Assembly (NCBI GenBank): GCA_964602985.1
Contig: CAZRTJ010000013.1
Span: 1 to 64,000, forward strand
DNA: 64,000 nucleotides
Reading direction: 5' to 3'
From: CAYZJB01 sp964602985
GTDB taxonomy: Bacteria; CLD3; SB21
The translations under genes were made by a program, and so were the position numbers. Of the stretch, positions 9,306 to 18,467 are shown one piece after another. The first letter of the stretch is position 1. Every line of letters begins with the position of its first letter. The notes beneath the pieces are model-generated. The model made no database searches. It was given only the letters and a program-made list of their open reading frames with translations, and had not been told where the DNA came from.

Positions 9306-10283
9306 TTAGAACGCGGCAACCTCTCTCATGATATGGAGCATTTTGTCTTTATTGGGTAGAAAATACGCTTCGAGCGGCGGACTATACGGTACCGGCGTAT
9401 CCAAAGCGGCCAGACGTCGGATGGGAGCATCCAGATGTTCAAACGCATTTTCCGTAATGAACGCCGAAATATCTCCACCCACTCCTCCCGTGAGCGTGGC
9501 CTCATGCGCAATGATGACGCGGTTGGTCTTTCGGACGGACTCCAGGATCATTTCCTTATCGTAAGGCAAAATACTCCTCAAGTCGAGCACTTCTACGCTG
9601 ACCCCGTCTTCCTTCTCGATGATCTCCGCCGCCTCCAGCGCCCAATGCACGGCACTGCTGTATCCGATCACGGTGATGTCTTTTCCGGATCGCTTGATGT
9701 CGGCTTTGCCGATCGGGACCACATAGTCGTCGTCCGGCACTTCGCCTTTGATTCGGCGGTAGAGATACTTGTGCTCGAAATAGAGAACGGGATTGTTATC
9801 GCGGATCGCCGCTTTGATCAGGCCTTTGGCGTCATACGCTGTGGCGGGAGACACGACCTTCAGCCCGGGTACGTGAAAAAACCAAGCCTCCGGGTTCTGC
9901 GAGTGAAAAGGACCGCCGTGAACCCCTCCGCCAGACGGACATCGCACGACCATCGGAACCGCCTCGCCCCACCGATAATGGATCTTGGCGGCCTGATTGA
10001 CCAACTGATTGAATCCGCAGGAAATGAAATCTGCAAATTGCATCTCCGCCACCGGACGCAGACCCATCAGCGCACTCCCCACACACACGCCAATGATACC
10101 CGCCTCGGAAATGGGAGTGTCCATGACCCGTTCGTCACCGAACTCTTTGATGAAATCCTTTGTCACCTTGAACGCCCCGCCGTACACGCCGATGTCTTCT
10201 CCGATGAGAAATACGTTCTCGTCGCGTTTCATCTCCTCACGAAGGCCCGCCGAGATTGCTTCCAGATAAGTCAGTACCGCCAT
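9306..10283 (-). CDS. 2-oxoacid dehydrogenase E1 component, beta subunit
   Basis: A 325-residue transketolase-like beta subunit of a pyruvate or branched-chain 2-oxoacid dehydrogenase. It shows GEDIGVYGG, the RVMDTPISEAG segment carrying the ThDP-activating glutamate, GGGVHGGPFHSQ and a C-terminal GGVGGDISAFI. It decarboxylates 2-oxoacids together with an alpha subunit. Unusually, the alpha genes are 3.5 kb upstream, separated by DUF4301, phosphatase and VOC genes. No E2 or E3 gene is present in the window. Substrate (pyruvate, branched-chain or 2-oxoadipate) cannot be decided. Confidence 0.9.
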   Translation of the reverse strand: MAVLTYLEAISAGLREEMKRDENVFLIGEDIGVYGGAFKVTKDFIKEFGDERVMDTPISEAGIIGVCVGSALMGLRPVAEMQFADFISCGFNQLVNQAAKIHYRWGEAVPMVVRCPSGGGVHGGPFHSQNPEAWFFHVPGLKVVSPATAYDAKGLIKAAIRDNNPVLYFEHKYLYRRIKGEVPDDDYVVPIGKADIKRSGKDITVIGYSSAVHWALEAAEIIEKEDGVSVEVLDLRSILPYDKEMILESVRKTNRVIIAHEATLTGGVGGDISAFITENAFEHLDAPIRRLAALDTPVPYSPPLEAYFLPNKDKMLHIMREVAAF

Positions 10284-10298
10284 CGAAATTGTGCCCGC

Positions 10299-10667
10299 TT
10301 ACTGTTCGAGGAGTTGAATCTGATTGCCGTCTGGATCCACAATCATGGCGATCTTGCCAAATTCCAACTCCGTCACTTCTTGAGTGAACTTGACATTTCT
10401 TTCTTTGAGATTTCCGGCCGTTCGCCATAGATCTTCGACTTCAAACTGAAGCAAAACACCATTTTTTCGAAAATCTTTCGGTTTTTCACTCTTTTCTCCG
10501 CCTCGTTCCAGTGTCAGGATGGCCCCTTCGGTATCAAATTGCGCAAATCCGTCCTCTTGATACGTGATCTTCAAACCCAGACCATCCCGATAAAACGCCA
10601 TGGAGCGTTCAAATTCGGAAGCGTAAACCGTCACGTATTTTATCATCACCTGCAGAGCAGCCATCAT
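10299..10667 (-). CDS. VOC-family (glyoxalase-like) protein
   Basis: A 122-residue single vicinal-oxygen-chelate domain. The N-terminal half has YASEFERSMAFYRDGLGLK, with the usual helix-strand pattern of glyoxalase I/bleomycin-resistance proteins. The C-terminal half ends IAMIVDPDGNQIQLLE, where the Glu is the usual metal ligand. The start has an AGGAG site and two consecutive ATGs. The gene lies between the phosphatase and E1 beta genes in the same operon. Substrate unknown; these proteins act as lyases, isomerases or dioxygenases. Confidence 0.85.
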   Translation of the reverse strand: MMAALQVMIKYVTVYASEFERSMAFYRDGLGLKITYQEDGFAQFDTEGAILTLERGGEKSEKPKDFRKNGVLLQFEVEDLWRTAGNLKERNVKFTQEVTELEFGKIAMIVDPDGNQIQLLEQ

Positions 10668-10688
10668 CCATCTCCTGTTATTTGAATT

Positions 10689-12302
10689 TCAGTGAATCAC
10701 CACTTCTGTGAGGACCCGGCCCTGCGCGCCCGACGGCAGTCCGCACTCCAAAATGCTCGAGATCGTCGGCACGATGTCCAACGGAGAACATTTGTCATCG
10801 ACGCGCACAGGACGGATCCATTTGGGACCTCGAAGGATCAGCGGAACCTGCGTGTCATGAGTCCATGGCTGGAAGTGATCGGTTCCTTTCGCGTCATTGT
10901 CCCACAAGTGAAACGGCTGCAGGACAACCAGCAGGTCTGGCGAACGACCCACAAAAAACGAACGTTGAACTCGCTCGTACACCTCGTCACCCGGGGAGTG
11001 AATCTGCTCCGACCATCGGCCGGCATACACTCGATACACGCCCGGAACCTCATCTTCCAAAGCCGCGCTAATATAGTCGATGACCTGTTCTTTATCAATC
11101 TTTTTTTCCGCTAAAGCCTTGTAATTCAAGTACAGACGACCATCTCGCGCCCACGAGCAGAAAGATCTTTCGCTTCTCAGACTTCCGTACCGTTTGATCA
11201 TCAACGAATCCACGTGGCGCGCGATAAAACTCTGAGAGACACGACGACCCAAAGGCGGTTTCTTGTACTCAGGAAATGGCGATGCTCCGTGATCCGCCGT
11301 CAAGACAACGAGGATATTTGATAGCCCAATGGTTTCATCCAGATGATCCAGGAATTCCGCCAGGTAACCGTCCATGCGAATCCAGGTATCGAGGAACTCA
11401 TCGCTTTGAGCGCCAAAATAATGTCCAACATAGTCGGAGGACGAGATGGAGAGCATGAGCAGATCGGACGTCTGGTCTTGCCCAAGTTTCTCTTCGACGA
11501 TCAACGTTTGTGCAAAATCGAAAAGCGCTTTGATCCCATACGGAGATCGATTGACCTGCTGATACGATCTGAGCGTGTGTGGGAAAGTCCTGTCCGACCA
11601 CGTGACATCGCTGTGGTGTTCATAGATCAACGTATCGACCGGCGGATACGCCACGGAGTCCAGCGCGCGTGTCCACGATGTATTCAACCATGCGCTCAGC
11701 GGCACCGTCTCCTGGTATTTCTTTACCCATTGCGGATAGTCATCCTGATAATAGGTGGACGTCACGAACCGACCCTGTTTCTCATTGATCCAGTACGCCG
11801 CGTCGGGATAGTGCCCCCCCATCAGGACCGCCGACCGATCCTTGTTCGAAACGGCGAACACTTTGGCCTTTCCGTAGGTGGACAGTTTCAACTCATCGCC
11901 GATCGTGCTGCCGACCAACGAACGAGGCGACACGCCGCCGGCAGTTGGGATCCCGATGATGGATGCAGTGGAGTCCCAGACGGCATACCGCTCGCGGCCA
12001 AGCCCGCGATCATACCATTCGTTTGCGACAATACCGTGCACCGATGGAGGGGCGCCGGTTGCGATGGACGCATGCCCCGGCGCCGTTTCCGTAAAACTGT
12101 GAGGATACAAACACATCGAAAACAAGGCGCCCTCGCGGGTCAAGCGACGAAATCCTCGATCTCCAAACCATGGATCGAATCGCCAGAGATACTCCGGTCG
12201 CGCCTGGTCGATCGAAAGGACGACCACCAAAGTCGGTTTCTCTGTCGACACCCGTGCACAACTCAGCACGGTCAGACTCAGGATCCAGGAAAGACGATTC
12301 AT
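10689..12302 (-). CDS. PafA-like alkaline phosphatase lipoprotein
   Basis: A 537-residue secreted phosphomonoesterase of the alkaline phosphatase/nucleotide pyrophosphatase superfamily. The lipobox LTVLSC at the N-terminus predicts a lipoprotein. VVVLSIDQARPEYL carries the first metal Asp, FTETAPGHAS carries the nucleophilic Thr, and LTADHGA carries further metal ligands. This is the PafA-type layout. The ATG at 12302 overlaps the DUF4301 stop (ATGA) and has a GGAGG site. The longer frame to 12434 runs into the upstream gene and is rejected. The likely role is phosphate scavenging from phosphomonoesters outside the cytoplasm. Confidence 0.85.
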   Translation of the reverse strand: MNRLSWILSLTVLSCARVSTEKPTLVVVLSIDQARPEYLWRFDPWFGDRGFRRLTREGALFSMCLYPHSFTETAPGHASIATGAPPSVHGIVANEWYDRGLGRERYAVWDSTASIIGIPTAGGVSPRSLVGSTIGDELKLSTYGKAKVFAVSNKDRSAVLMGGHYPDAAYWINEKQGRFVTSTYYQDDYPQWVKKYQETVPLSAWLNTSWTRALDSVAYPPVDTLIYEHHSDVTWSDRTFPHTLRSYQQVNRSPYGIKALFDFAQTLIVEEKLGQDQTSDLLMLSISSSDYVGHYFGAQSDEFLDTWIRMDGYLAEFLDHLDETIGLSNILVVLTADHGASPFPEYKKPPLGRRVSQSFIARHVDSLMIKRYGSLRSERSFCSWARDGRLYLNYKALAEKKIDKEQVIDYISAALEDEVPGVYRVYAGRWSEQIHSPGDEVYERVQRSFFVGRSPDLLVVLQPFHLWDNDAKGTDHFQPWTHDTQVPLILRGPKWIRPVRVDDKCSPLDIVPTISSILECGLPSGAQGRVLTEVVIH

Positions 12303-13762
12303 TCCGCATCCTCCATTTGATGGGCGGGTCGCAGCAAGTCCAAGGCCGACTTGACAGGATTGAAAACTTTGCGCGGCAATTCGACGAAGACGGAAAGCCA
12401 ATGCTCCATCGCTCCGTTCCACAACCCCGGCCACTCGAGCACGGAAACCACATTCCCCTCGTACGACTTTCGAGTCACCAGATACCGGCTGGGATTGGAA
12501 AATTTCTGAAGATCAAACGGCTGACCGCGATAATCGCGCAAGCCGCAAACCATGTCCACCGGATTGAAATGCGAGGACAACGCAATTTTTTGACGTTGAA
12601 CGGGATCGTGAGTGGCGATTTGATTCACCTCGACAATCTGAACGGATTGCGTTCCATCCGGATGCGTGATCCAGTACGGTCCTCCTCCAGGATCCTTGTC
12701 CTGAGGAACCATCCCGCACACACGCAACGGACGATCCAGGAATTCCCTTAGCTTCGAATGCTGAACCGAGGGCGCTAATTCTTCCCAATCCTTTGTCAGA
12801 GCTCGCCATCGTCGTGGAATGACCGGTAGAACTCCGCGATCCAGTCCCCGCAACGCTTCGTGGACCTCCTCACGGACCCGCACAAAGTGCGACAACAGCA
12901 GCCGCGAATAGGGCAAGAGTTCTTCGTGACGCCAGGGAGGAGCGATGTTATCGATATTCCGTATCCACACGATGTCGGATTCGATCGACTGCAGGTTCGA
13001 CAGAAGCGCTCCATGTCCACCCGGGCGCAGGTACACCCGGCCACGCGAATCCCGGACAATGTCACCGGTGGCGTCGAGAGCGACTGTATCGAACCGATGG
13101 TCTTGGACCGAAAAGGAAGTCCGGACATTGGGATACTCGCGTTGATAAGCCTCTGCGGCTTGCTCAAATTGCGAGCGATGTTCCTCTTGAACGGTGAAAT
13201 GCAACGAGGCTGTGTTGCTCGCGCCGGCCAGTTGACTCATTTCCGCCATGTGATCCATCATCGCAGTACGAGGTTCGCCCCGGAAAATGTGAAAAGGAAT
13301 GAGGCCTTTGGGACGAGCGGAATACCCCAATCCTCGCGTATCCAGAAGCAAATCGACAAGCAGATCCCATGACCTTGATTCCACCAGATCGTGGAAGAAT
13401 CCCCCGGCCCGCTCCGTGACTTGCTTCCATTCCGCAAAAAAAGGAAGGTCGGACGCGCGGGAAAAAAAATAGTCCCCCTCTGCACCTTCGCCACCGCCGT
13501 TGCGCAGACGATGGAGAAATTCAAACATCCGGCTGGCCGCGCCAGATGCGGGAACAAACTTTGCCAATCTTCCCTGGGCGAAAATCTCATCGCACGCAGA
13601 GTCTGGCTCCTCCCTCAGAGGCTCAATTCCGTCTCGAAGCCGACAAGGGCGGTCAATGGGTATTGGGTGAAATCCCTCGCGAAGAAGCCGGATTTGCTCG
13701 TCTACGGCAGCGGCAGTGATTCCCAGAGATTCCAGATGGGAAATGTCTGACGAGGTCAGCAC
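12299..13762 (-). CDS. DUF4301 family protein
   Basis: A 487-residue protein that matches DUF4301 as remembered from FCB-group genomes. It begins LTSSDISHLESLGI and contains KFVPASGAASRMF (a nucleotidyltransferase-like glycine/serine loop), a YLRPGGHGALLSNL segment and IRNIDN. This suggests a UDP-sugar-pyrophosphorylase-like fold. No reaction is established. It lies 6 bp after the second E1 alpha gene and is coupled by ATGA to the phosphatase gene. Its conservation with these neighbours could be tested to find its pathway. Confidence 0.75.
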   Translation of the reverse strand: MLTSSDISHLESLGITAAAVDEQIRLLREGFHPIPIDRPCRLRDGIEPLREEPDSACDEIFAQGRLAKFVPASGAASRMFEFLHRLRNGGGEGAEGDYFFSRASDLPFFAEWKQVTERAGGFFHDLVESRSWDLLVDLLLDTRGLGYSARPKGLIPFHIFRGEPRTAMMDHMAEMSQLAGASNTASLHFTVQEEHRSQFEQAAEAYQREYPNVRTSFSVQDHRFDTVALDATGDIVRDSRGRVYLRPGGHGALLSNLQSIESDIVWIRNIDNIAPPWRHEELLPYSRLLLSHFVRVREEVHEALRGLDRGVLPVIPRRWRALTKDWEELAPSVQHSKLREFLDRPLRVCGMVPQDKDPGGGPYWITHPDGTQSVQIVEVNQIATHDPVQRQKIALSSHFNPVDMVCGLRDYRGQPFDLQKFSNPSRYLVTRKSYEGNVVSVLEWPGLWNGAMEHWLSVFVELPRKVFNPVKSALDLLRPAHQMEDAE

Positions 13763-13768
13763 AGGCGA

Positions 13769-14815
13769 CTATTCCGCATACACGCCGTCGCCGACCGACG
13801 CACCGTCCGGAAAGGGAGCCGACAGCGCAAACTCCTCCGCCTCGGCCATTTCGCGGTCCACGCGGTCCTTCAGCGAGTGGACTTCTGTTGCGTTCATGAC
13901 CTTCTCGCGCAGCAGTGTTTGCTCACACCGGGTGAGGGGATCCTTGGCGCTCCATTCTTCAAATAACTTCTTCGGCACATAGAACGCATCGTCGTGTTCG
14001 GCATGACCCTTCATCCGCATGGTCTTGGCTTCAATCAGCACTGGTCCCCGACCAGCGCGACATCTCTCAACGGCGTACGTGCAAACCCGGAATATTTCGA
14101 ACACATCGTTGCCATCGGCGATAATCGCTTCCATGCCGTACGCTTTTCCCTTGATGGCCAAGTGCGACGGCACCGTCTGCATCCGCGTGGGTGTGGAATA
14201 CGCGTATTGATTATTCTCGATGATGCAGATGAAGGGCAATTTCCACACCGCCGCCATGTTCATCCCCTCATGAAATTCGGCGGTACTTGTCCCGCCGTCG
14301 CCTATGTACGTCAACGCGACGCGGGGTTGCTTTTTCAGCTTGAACGCCAACGCGCATCCGGCCAAATTCGCGATCAGACTTCCGAGATGGGAAATCGGTG
14401 CGAACACACCCAGACGGAGATCGCCCAAATGAGAATTTCCATCCCGTCCACCCGTCGGCGTCGTAGAACGTCCGACAAAATTCGAAAGAAAACGATTCAC
14501 TGGCAGCCCACGGACGATGATGGCGCCGGCATTGCGGATGATCGGGCCGACTATGTCCTCAGGGCCAAGCGCATAGGCGGACCCGATGCTGGTGGCCTCT
14601 TGTCCCCGGCTGCCGTACGCCGCGCCGATGATCTTACCCTGCCGATACAGCTTGGCAATGCGATCATCAAAAGCACGATTGAGAAGCATGAAGTAGTACA
14701 TCTCCTTCTTCTGGTCGCGGGTCGCCTCATACTGCTTCAGGTCCAATTCGCGAGCCCATCGATAGGAGGCCTCCGACGCGGATCTGGATTTTGCTGTTCT
14801 GGCGTTCCTGCTCAC
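13769..14815 (-). CDS. 2-oxoacid dehydrogenase E1 alpha subunit, second paralogue
   Basis: A 348-residue ThDP-dependent E1 alpha. The ThDP signature runs from GDGGTSTAEFHEG to ENNQYAYST. GSRGQEA and RMKGHAEHDD, matching the phosphorylation-loop region, are also present. The start overlaps the preceding paralogue's stop by ATGA, so the two alphas are translationally coupled. It has a Ser/Arg/Ala-rich tail of about 18 residues at the N-terminus that its neighbour lacks. The presence of two divergent alphas for one beta suggests either an alpha2/alpha'2 complex or two substrate specificities. Confidence 0.9.
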   Translation of the reverse strand: MSRNARTAKSRSASEASYRWARELDLKQYEATRDQKKEMYYFMLLNRAFDDRIAKLYRQGKIIGAAYGSRGQEATSIGSAYALGPEDIVGPIIRNAGAIIVRGLPVNRFLSNFVGRSTTPTGGRDGNSHLGDLRLGVFAPISHLGSLIANLAGCALAFKLKKQPRVALTYIGDGGTSTAEFHEGMNMAAVWKLPFICIIENNQYAYSTPTRMQTVPSHLAIKGKAYGMEAIIADGNDVFEIFRVCTYAVERCRAGRGPVLIEAKTMRMKGHAEHDDAFYVPKKLFEEWSAKDPLTRCEQTLLREKVMNATEVHSLKDRVDREMAEAEEFALSAPFPDGASVGDGVYAE

Positions 14816-15813
14816 TCTGCGTACACCTTTTCGGCGGCCTGCTGACCGGCAGGAAAGGAGGCCTTGTCCGCATATTCGATGGCGTCCTCCACTTCGGCAA
14901 TCACGGATTGTTCGATTTCTGCAATGCGTTTCTTGTTCAGAATTTTCTGTTGAAGGAGGAGATTCTCAAACCGGGCAATGGGATCCTTCTTTTGCCATTT
15001 TTCCAACAGACCATCGGGATAATACTCATGTGCGTCGTGTTCCGCATGACCGCGCATGCGCATCGTGACGGATTCGATTAACGTCGGCCCCTCGCCGCGT
15101 CGCGCTCTCCCCACCGCCTCTTTGCAGGCGCGGTACACTTCGAGCACATCCGTGCCATCGACCTGGACACCGGGAATTCCATACCCCTCTGCCCGATCGA
15201 CACAGCTCTCACAAGCATACTGCAAGTGATTGGGGGTGGAATAGGCGTATTGATTATTCTCGATGATCAAAATGAACGGCAATTTCCACACAGCCGCCAT
15301 GTTCAAACCTTCGTGGAATTCTCCCACATTCATGCCGCCGTCGCCGATGTAGTTCATCACGACCGCGTTTTCTTTCTTTTTCACGGAAGCGAGCGAAGTG
15401 CCGACGGCCATCGGAATCATCGCGGCGAGATGACTAATGTTGCCGACGATTCGCAGGGCCTTGTCATAATAGTGGCCCGTCCCGTCGACACCACGAGTGG
15501 GACCGTCCCCTTTGCCCAAATGGTTGAGCATGACGACTCGAAGAGAGGCTCCCTTCACGAAGTGGGCGCCAATATCCCGATGCATCGGGTACAAGTAATC
15601 CTGTGGCTCGAGCGCGTACGCGCTACCGACGGCGGTGGCCTCGTTGCCCCATCCTGAAAACGTACCTCCGATCATCTTGTTCTGCCGATACAGACGAATC
15701 TGACCCAGGTCGAATTGCCGCATCAGTCTCATATACCGATACATTTTCACCAGATCGTCTGACGTCAGCTCCGATGCAGGGGGGGATGGCGTCTTCTTCT
15801 TTTTCTTTTGCAT
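14812..15813 (-). CDS. 2-oxoacid dehydrogenase E1 alpha subunit, first paralogue
   Basis: A 333-residue ThDP-dependent E1 alpha. It starts with a Lys-rich MQKKKKKTPS tail. GDGGMNVGEFHEG to ENNQYAYST forms the ThDP motif and RMRGHAEHDAHEYYPDG the loop near the active site. It resembles the downstream paralogue around the cofactor site (AAVWKLPF.. IIENNQYAYST in both) but differs over the N-terminal third and the C-terminus. It starts 9 bp after the PTPS-like gene. Both paralogues keep the GDG..NN motif, so both can be catalytic. Confidence 0.9.
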   Translation of the reverse strand: MQKKKKKTPSPPASELTSDDLVKMYRYMRLMRQFDLGQIRLYRQNKMIGGTFSGWGNEATAVGSAYALEPQDYLYPMHRDIGAHFVKGASLRVVMLNHLGKGDGPTRGVDGTGHYYDKALRIVGNISHLAAMIPMAVGTSLASVKKKENAVVMNYIGDGGMNVGEFHEGLNMAAVWKLPFILIIENNQYAYSTPNHLQYACESCVDRAEGYGIPGVQVDGTDVLEVYRACKEAVGRARRGEGPTLIESVTMRMRGHAEHDAHEYYPDGLLEKWQKKDPIARFENLLLQQKILNKKRIAEIEQSVIAEVEDAIEYADKASFPAGQQAAEKVYAE

Positions 15814-15822
15814 ACGACTCCG

Positions 15823-16329
15823 TTAGTTTTCCCAGATATACGAAACACCCTGACCCCGCGTCTCTTCGACGGTCAAAGAAACAGACACGAGCACGTCTGT
15901 CAGGTTGGGAGCTTCCTCACGAAACGATTGTACGCATTCTTCGCAGATATGCTTGGCCAGGCCTTCCGCAGTGATGTTGTTGAGGGGAAGAAGAACCACT
16001 TCTTCGCAGGGAAACTCATATTCTTTGCGGAAGCCGGCCCCCTGGAAGACGACTCGAAACTGCTGCTCGTGTTTGGCGATCTTCACCAAGGGTGAATCCA
16101 TGGGCAACAAGACCCGTTCATCCAGCGACTCGCAGATGCGGCGAAGAATCTGCTTCACCTGGTGGAAATCCACGACCAGATTGGAGCCATCGTCCCGTGA
16201 TTCGACTTCGATCCCTACGTAATAATTGTGTCCATGAAGTTCTTCCACCTGCGCATCGCTGAAGATCGTGAAATGCGCCGAGCTGAACTTCAGGTACTCT
16301 TTGGAAATCCTTACGACAAACCGTCCCAT
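15823..16329 (-). CDS. 6-pyruvoyl-tetrahydropterin synthase/QueD-like protein
   Basis: A 168-residue T-fold protein with the zinc ligands of the PTPS/QueD family: H19 in SSAHF and H32/H34 in LHGHNY. NITAEGLAKHI and a C-terminal VEETRGQGVSY carry the usual pterin-binding Glu region. The stretch between H19 and H32 has no cysteine, whereas typical PTPS and QueD have their catalytic Cys there. So it may be a PTPS variant rather than a canonical QueD. A queG gene lies 36 kb away, which makes a queuosine role possible but unproven. It heads the E1 operon. Confidence 0.8.
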   Translation of the reverse strand: MGRFVVRISKEYLKFSSAHFTIFSDAQVEELHGHNYYVGIEVESRDDGSNLVVDFHQVKQILRRICESLDERVLLPMDSPLVKIAKHEQQFRVVFQGAGFRKEYEFPCEEVVLLPLNNITAEGLAKHICEECVQSFREEAPNLTDVLVSVSLTVEETRGQGVSYIWEN

Positions 16330-16503
16330 TGTCTTCCCGCTTTTCCAGCCGCCTCCTTGCTCTCGTACATCACACCCGCAAAAATGGAACTGTATGTAAG
16401 AAAATTCAGTCAGAGATTCCAGAAGAGAATGGTGCGGGAAGGAGTCGGGGAGGTCGTGGACATATGGTGGAAGTTACGTTGCCTTAGCACAGGACCTCTC
16501 TGG

Positions 16504-17490
16504 TCAAATGCCTTGGCTCTCAAATATGTCTTTACATTGACCTAGAGTGACGAACTCTGCATTCATTCCATTACAATACTGAAAGACTTGTTCCATCCGG
16601 CTAAGTAGGACCCCAACCTCCTCTTCCGTTTGGGCATACGGACTCGCTCCAGCAATGATTTCGTTACTGTGAAACATCATGTTCAAAAAGACAGGCTCTT
16701 CCTCTCTATGGAGAGCCACGTACGAATCGATCACTCGTATTAACACTTGAGCTGAATACGTGCTGGGTCGTAGCGAATAGGTCTTTACATGCTTGCGGCC
16801 GAGCACTCTTGAAAAAACTGCCTCGACAGTAGGATGGTTTGAGATCGGCCTACCCACGAAGCGCGGAAGGTTGAAATAGAATTTTGAATACACCGTGAGG
16901 GGCACCTCAAAGACCCCACGAGTCGTTGAAGCCTTGTTGTCCGTCTGCAAAAGGTATCCCGCTTTCGGCGAACGGTAATAAAAAGAGTTTGTCCCGCTTT
17001 TCATTGTAATCCGACTAAACGGATAAATGCTTGAATCCACTTCATAGCCCAACTCAGACAATATGTTCGTGGTATGAGGCCCGAATCCAAATCGACCAGC
17101 CCTAAAGGACCGGGGCCGTCGACCAAAGGCATCGCTGAAACATCTCGTAAGATTCTCCATCTTCCGAAACTCAATTTCCTTCGGATAATCAGCCTGAAAA
17201 TCCTCCGTGGCTCTCGCAAAAAAATCAGGGTCGGGTTCGACATACTCGCCATGCAGATGCGTACCCAATTCGCACTCTTGAGTGCCACGGAGCAACGTCA
17301 CGCACGATGAATTTGAGATCACCTCTGGGCTGAGCAAATAGGTCGGCTTGACCCCGTATTTGCCGAACAGTGGTTGAAGAATTTCCGGAATTCCCTTCAA
17401 TACGGAGTCAAATTGAAAAGGGTATCGTACAGACCAATCTTTTGATTTGTCACACTCCGTATCAACCGTAATAAGAAAATACACTCGCAT
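16504..17490 (-). CDS. NodB-like polysaccharide deacetylase
   Basis: A 328-residue protein with the NodB homology fold. The N-terminal strand FLITVDTEC carries the catalytic/metal Asp, CELGTHLHGE carries the metal-binding His pair, and SFRAGRFGFG is the arginine loop. Family members remove acetyl groups from surface polysaccharides or peptidoglycan. The ATG at 17490 follows an AGGGTGG site; a GTG two codons earlier is less likely. The gene and its methyltransferase neighbour are AT-richer than the genes to the left, which suggests acquisition. It points to cell-surface glycan modification. Confidence 0.75.
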   Translation of the reverse strand: MRVYFLITVDTECDKSKDWSVRYPFQFDSVLKGIPEILQPLFGKYGVKPTYLLSPEVISNSSCVTLLRGTQECELGTHLHGEYVEPDPDFFARATEDFQADYPKEIEFRKMENLTRCFSDAFGRRPRSFRAGRFGFGPHTTNILSELGYEVDSSIYPFSRITMKSGTNSFYYRSPKAGYLLQTDNKASTTRGVFEVPLTVYSKFYFNLPRFVGRPISNHPTVEAVFSRVLGRKHVKTYSLRPSTYSAQVLIRVIDSYVALHREEEPVFLNMMFHSNEIIAGASPYAQTEEEVGVLLSRMEQVFQYCNGMNAEFVTLGQCKDIFESQGI

Positions 17491-17575
17491 AACCACCCTA
17501 ACTCATAGTCAAAGCGTTCACCGTCGCCTCTTACTTCAAAGCACCTTCCTGAACCGATCAATCCAGAAAGGCACG

Positions 17576-18280
17576 CTATACCTTCCTGAGTACGAAGAGC
17601 ATGTTCTGGCTCCACGGATTATAAGGGAACAATCGAAAGAACAGCTCAACCATCCTATAGGGCAATGTGCCACAGCATCGCTGAATGTGAGACGGCAAAT
17701 AAATCAAGCCGTCGCCCATCGTGATCTGTTCAACTTCAAAACTAGCCCTATTCACTCTCCTGACTAATTCCCGCCTCGAATGATAAATGGCACCAGATGT
17801 CTTGCCTCTTCGCTTATGCATCCAATTGGAAATGTACTTTCGCCCGCCATACTTGTTAGGTGTCAAGAAGAGCAGGTGCCCACGATCTACCAGTATTCTG
17901 TAACATTCTTTCAAAAAGAGATCGATGTTGACGTATTCCAGAAGCCCGATTGAGTAAATTGTATCGAAAGACGAATCTTTGAAAGGCAGGAAGTGGGCGT
18001 CAGCTTGCACAAGGCGCAGATCGGTATGGATCCCATGAGTGAAGTCCAGCATTGCCATGGATAGGTCTAAGCCAATGACCTGCCTGGCCACATCTCTTGC
18101 ATACTGCAGGTACCACCCTGTTCCACAGCCAAGATCCAAAACACACCTGTCGTCGCAATACCTTCTCAATACATTTTCAATGAGTCGGTCCCAATGATCA
18201 AATTGGTAGCGCTCAACAGCATTGGCATTTCGGCGAAGATGGTATCTCTTGACAGAAGCCGCGTCGCCGTATTCACGCAT
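17576..18280 (-). CDS. Class I SAM-dependent methyltransferase
   Basis: A 234-residue methyltransferase of the UbiE/type 11 class. CVLDLGCGTGWYLQYAR is motif I, VIGLDLS is motif II, and YSIGLLEYVN is the motif IV region. The C-terminal third is basic and may bind the substrate. The gene ends 86 bp before the deacetylase start on the same strand. The pair resembles a small surface-glycan or lipid modification cluster, but the substrate is unknown. Composition is AT-richer than the operon to the left. Confidence 0.8.
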   Translation of the reverse strand: MREYGDAASVKRYHLRRNANAVERYQFDHWDRLIENVLRRYCDDRCVLDLGCGTGWYLQYARDVARQVIGLDLSMAMLDFTHGIHTDLRLVQADAHFLPFKDSSFDTIYSIGLLEYVNIDLFLKECYRILVDRGHLLFLTPNKYGGRKYISNWMHKRRGKTSGAIYHSRRELVRRVNRASFEVEQITMGDGLIYLPSHIQRCCGTLPYRMVELFFRLFPYNPWSQNMLFVLRKV

Positions 18281-18459
18281 GGTACTATTCTAAGCCTTGT
18301 TTTGTGTATTTCGTGACTCGCTGTAGGAACTGGCCATGATCCGAATTCAAAAACGGTGCGGAACAGCACTCCCATTGCCAACGCGGGCCCGGGAGCATGC
18401 AATTTCGTTGGCAAACATGTGTCGGCCGTGCACATTGGCGTTGACAGTTTGACAGCCTC

Positions 18460-18467
18460 AACAAAAA
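18460..18467. repeat. Target-site duplication, left copy
   Basis: AACAAAAA immediately precedes the left terminal repeat of the ISL3 element. The identical octamer follows the right terminal repeat at 19795-19802. Confidence 0.85.

Noticed and set aside
9435..10430. Plus-strand frame of 331 codons
   Set aside because: It is antisense to E1 beta, whose conservation is clear.
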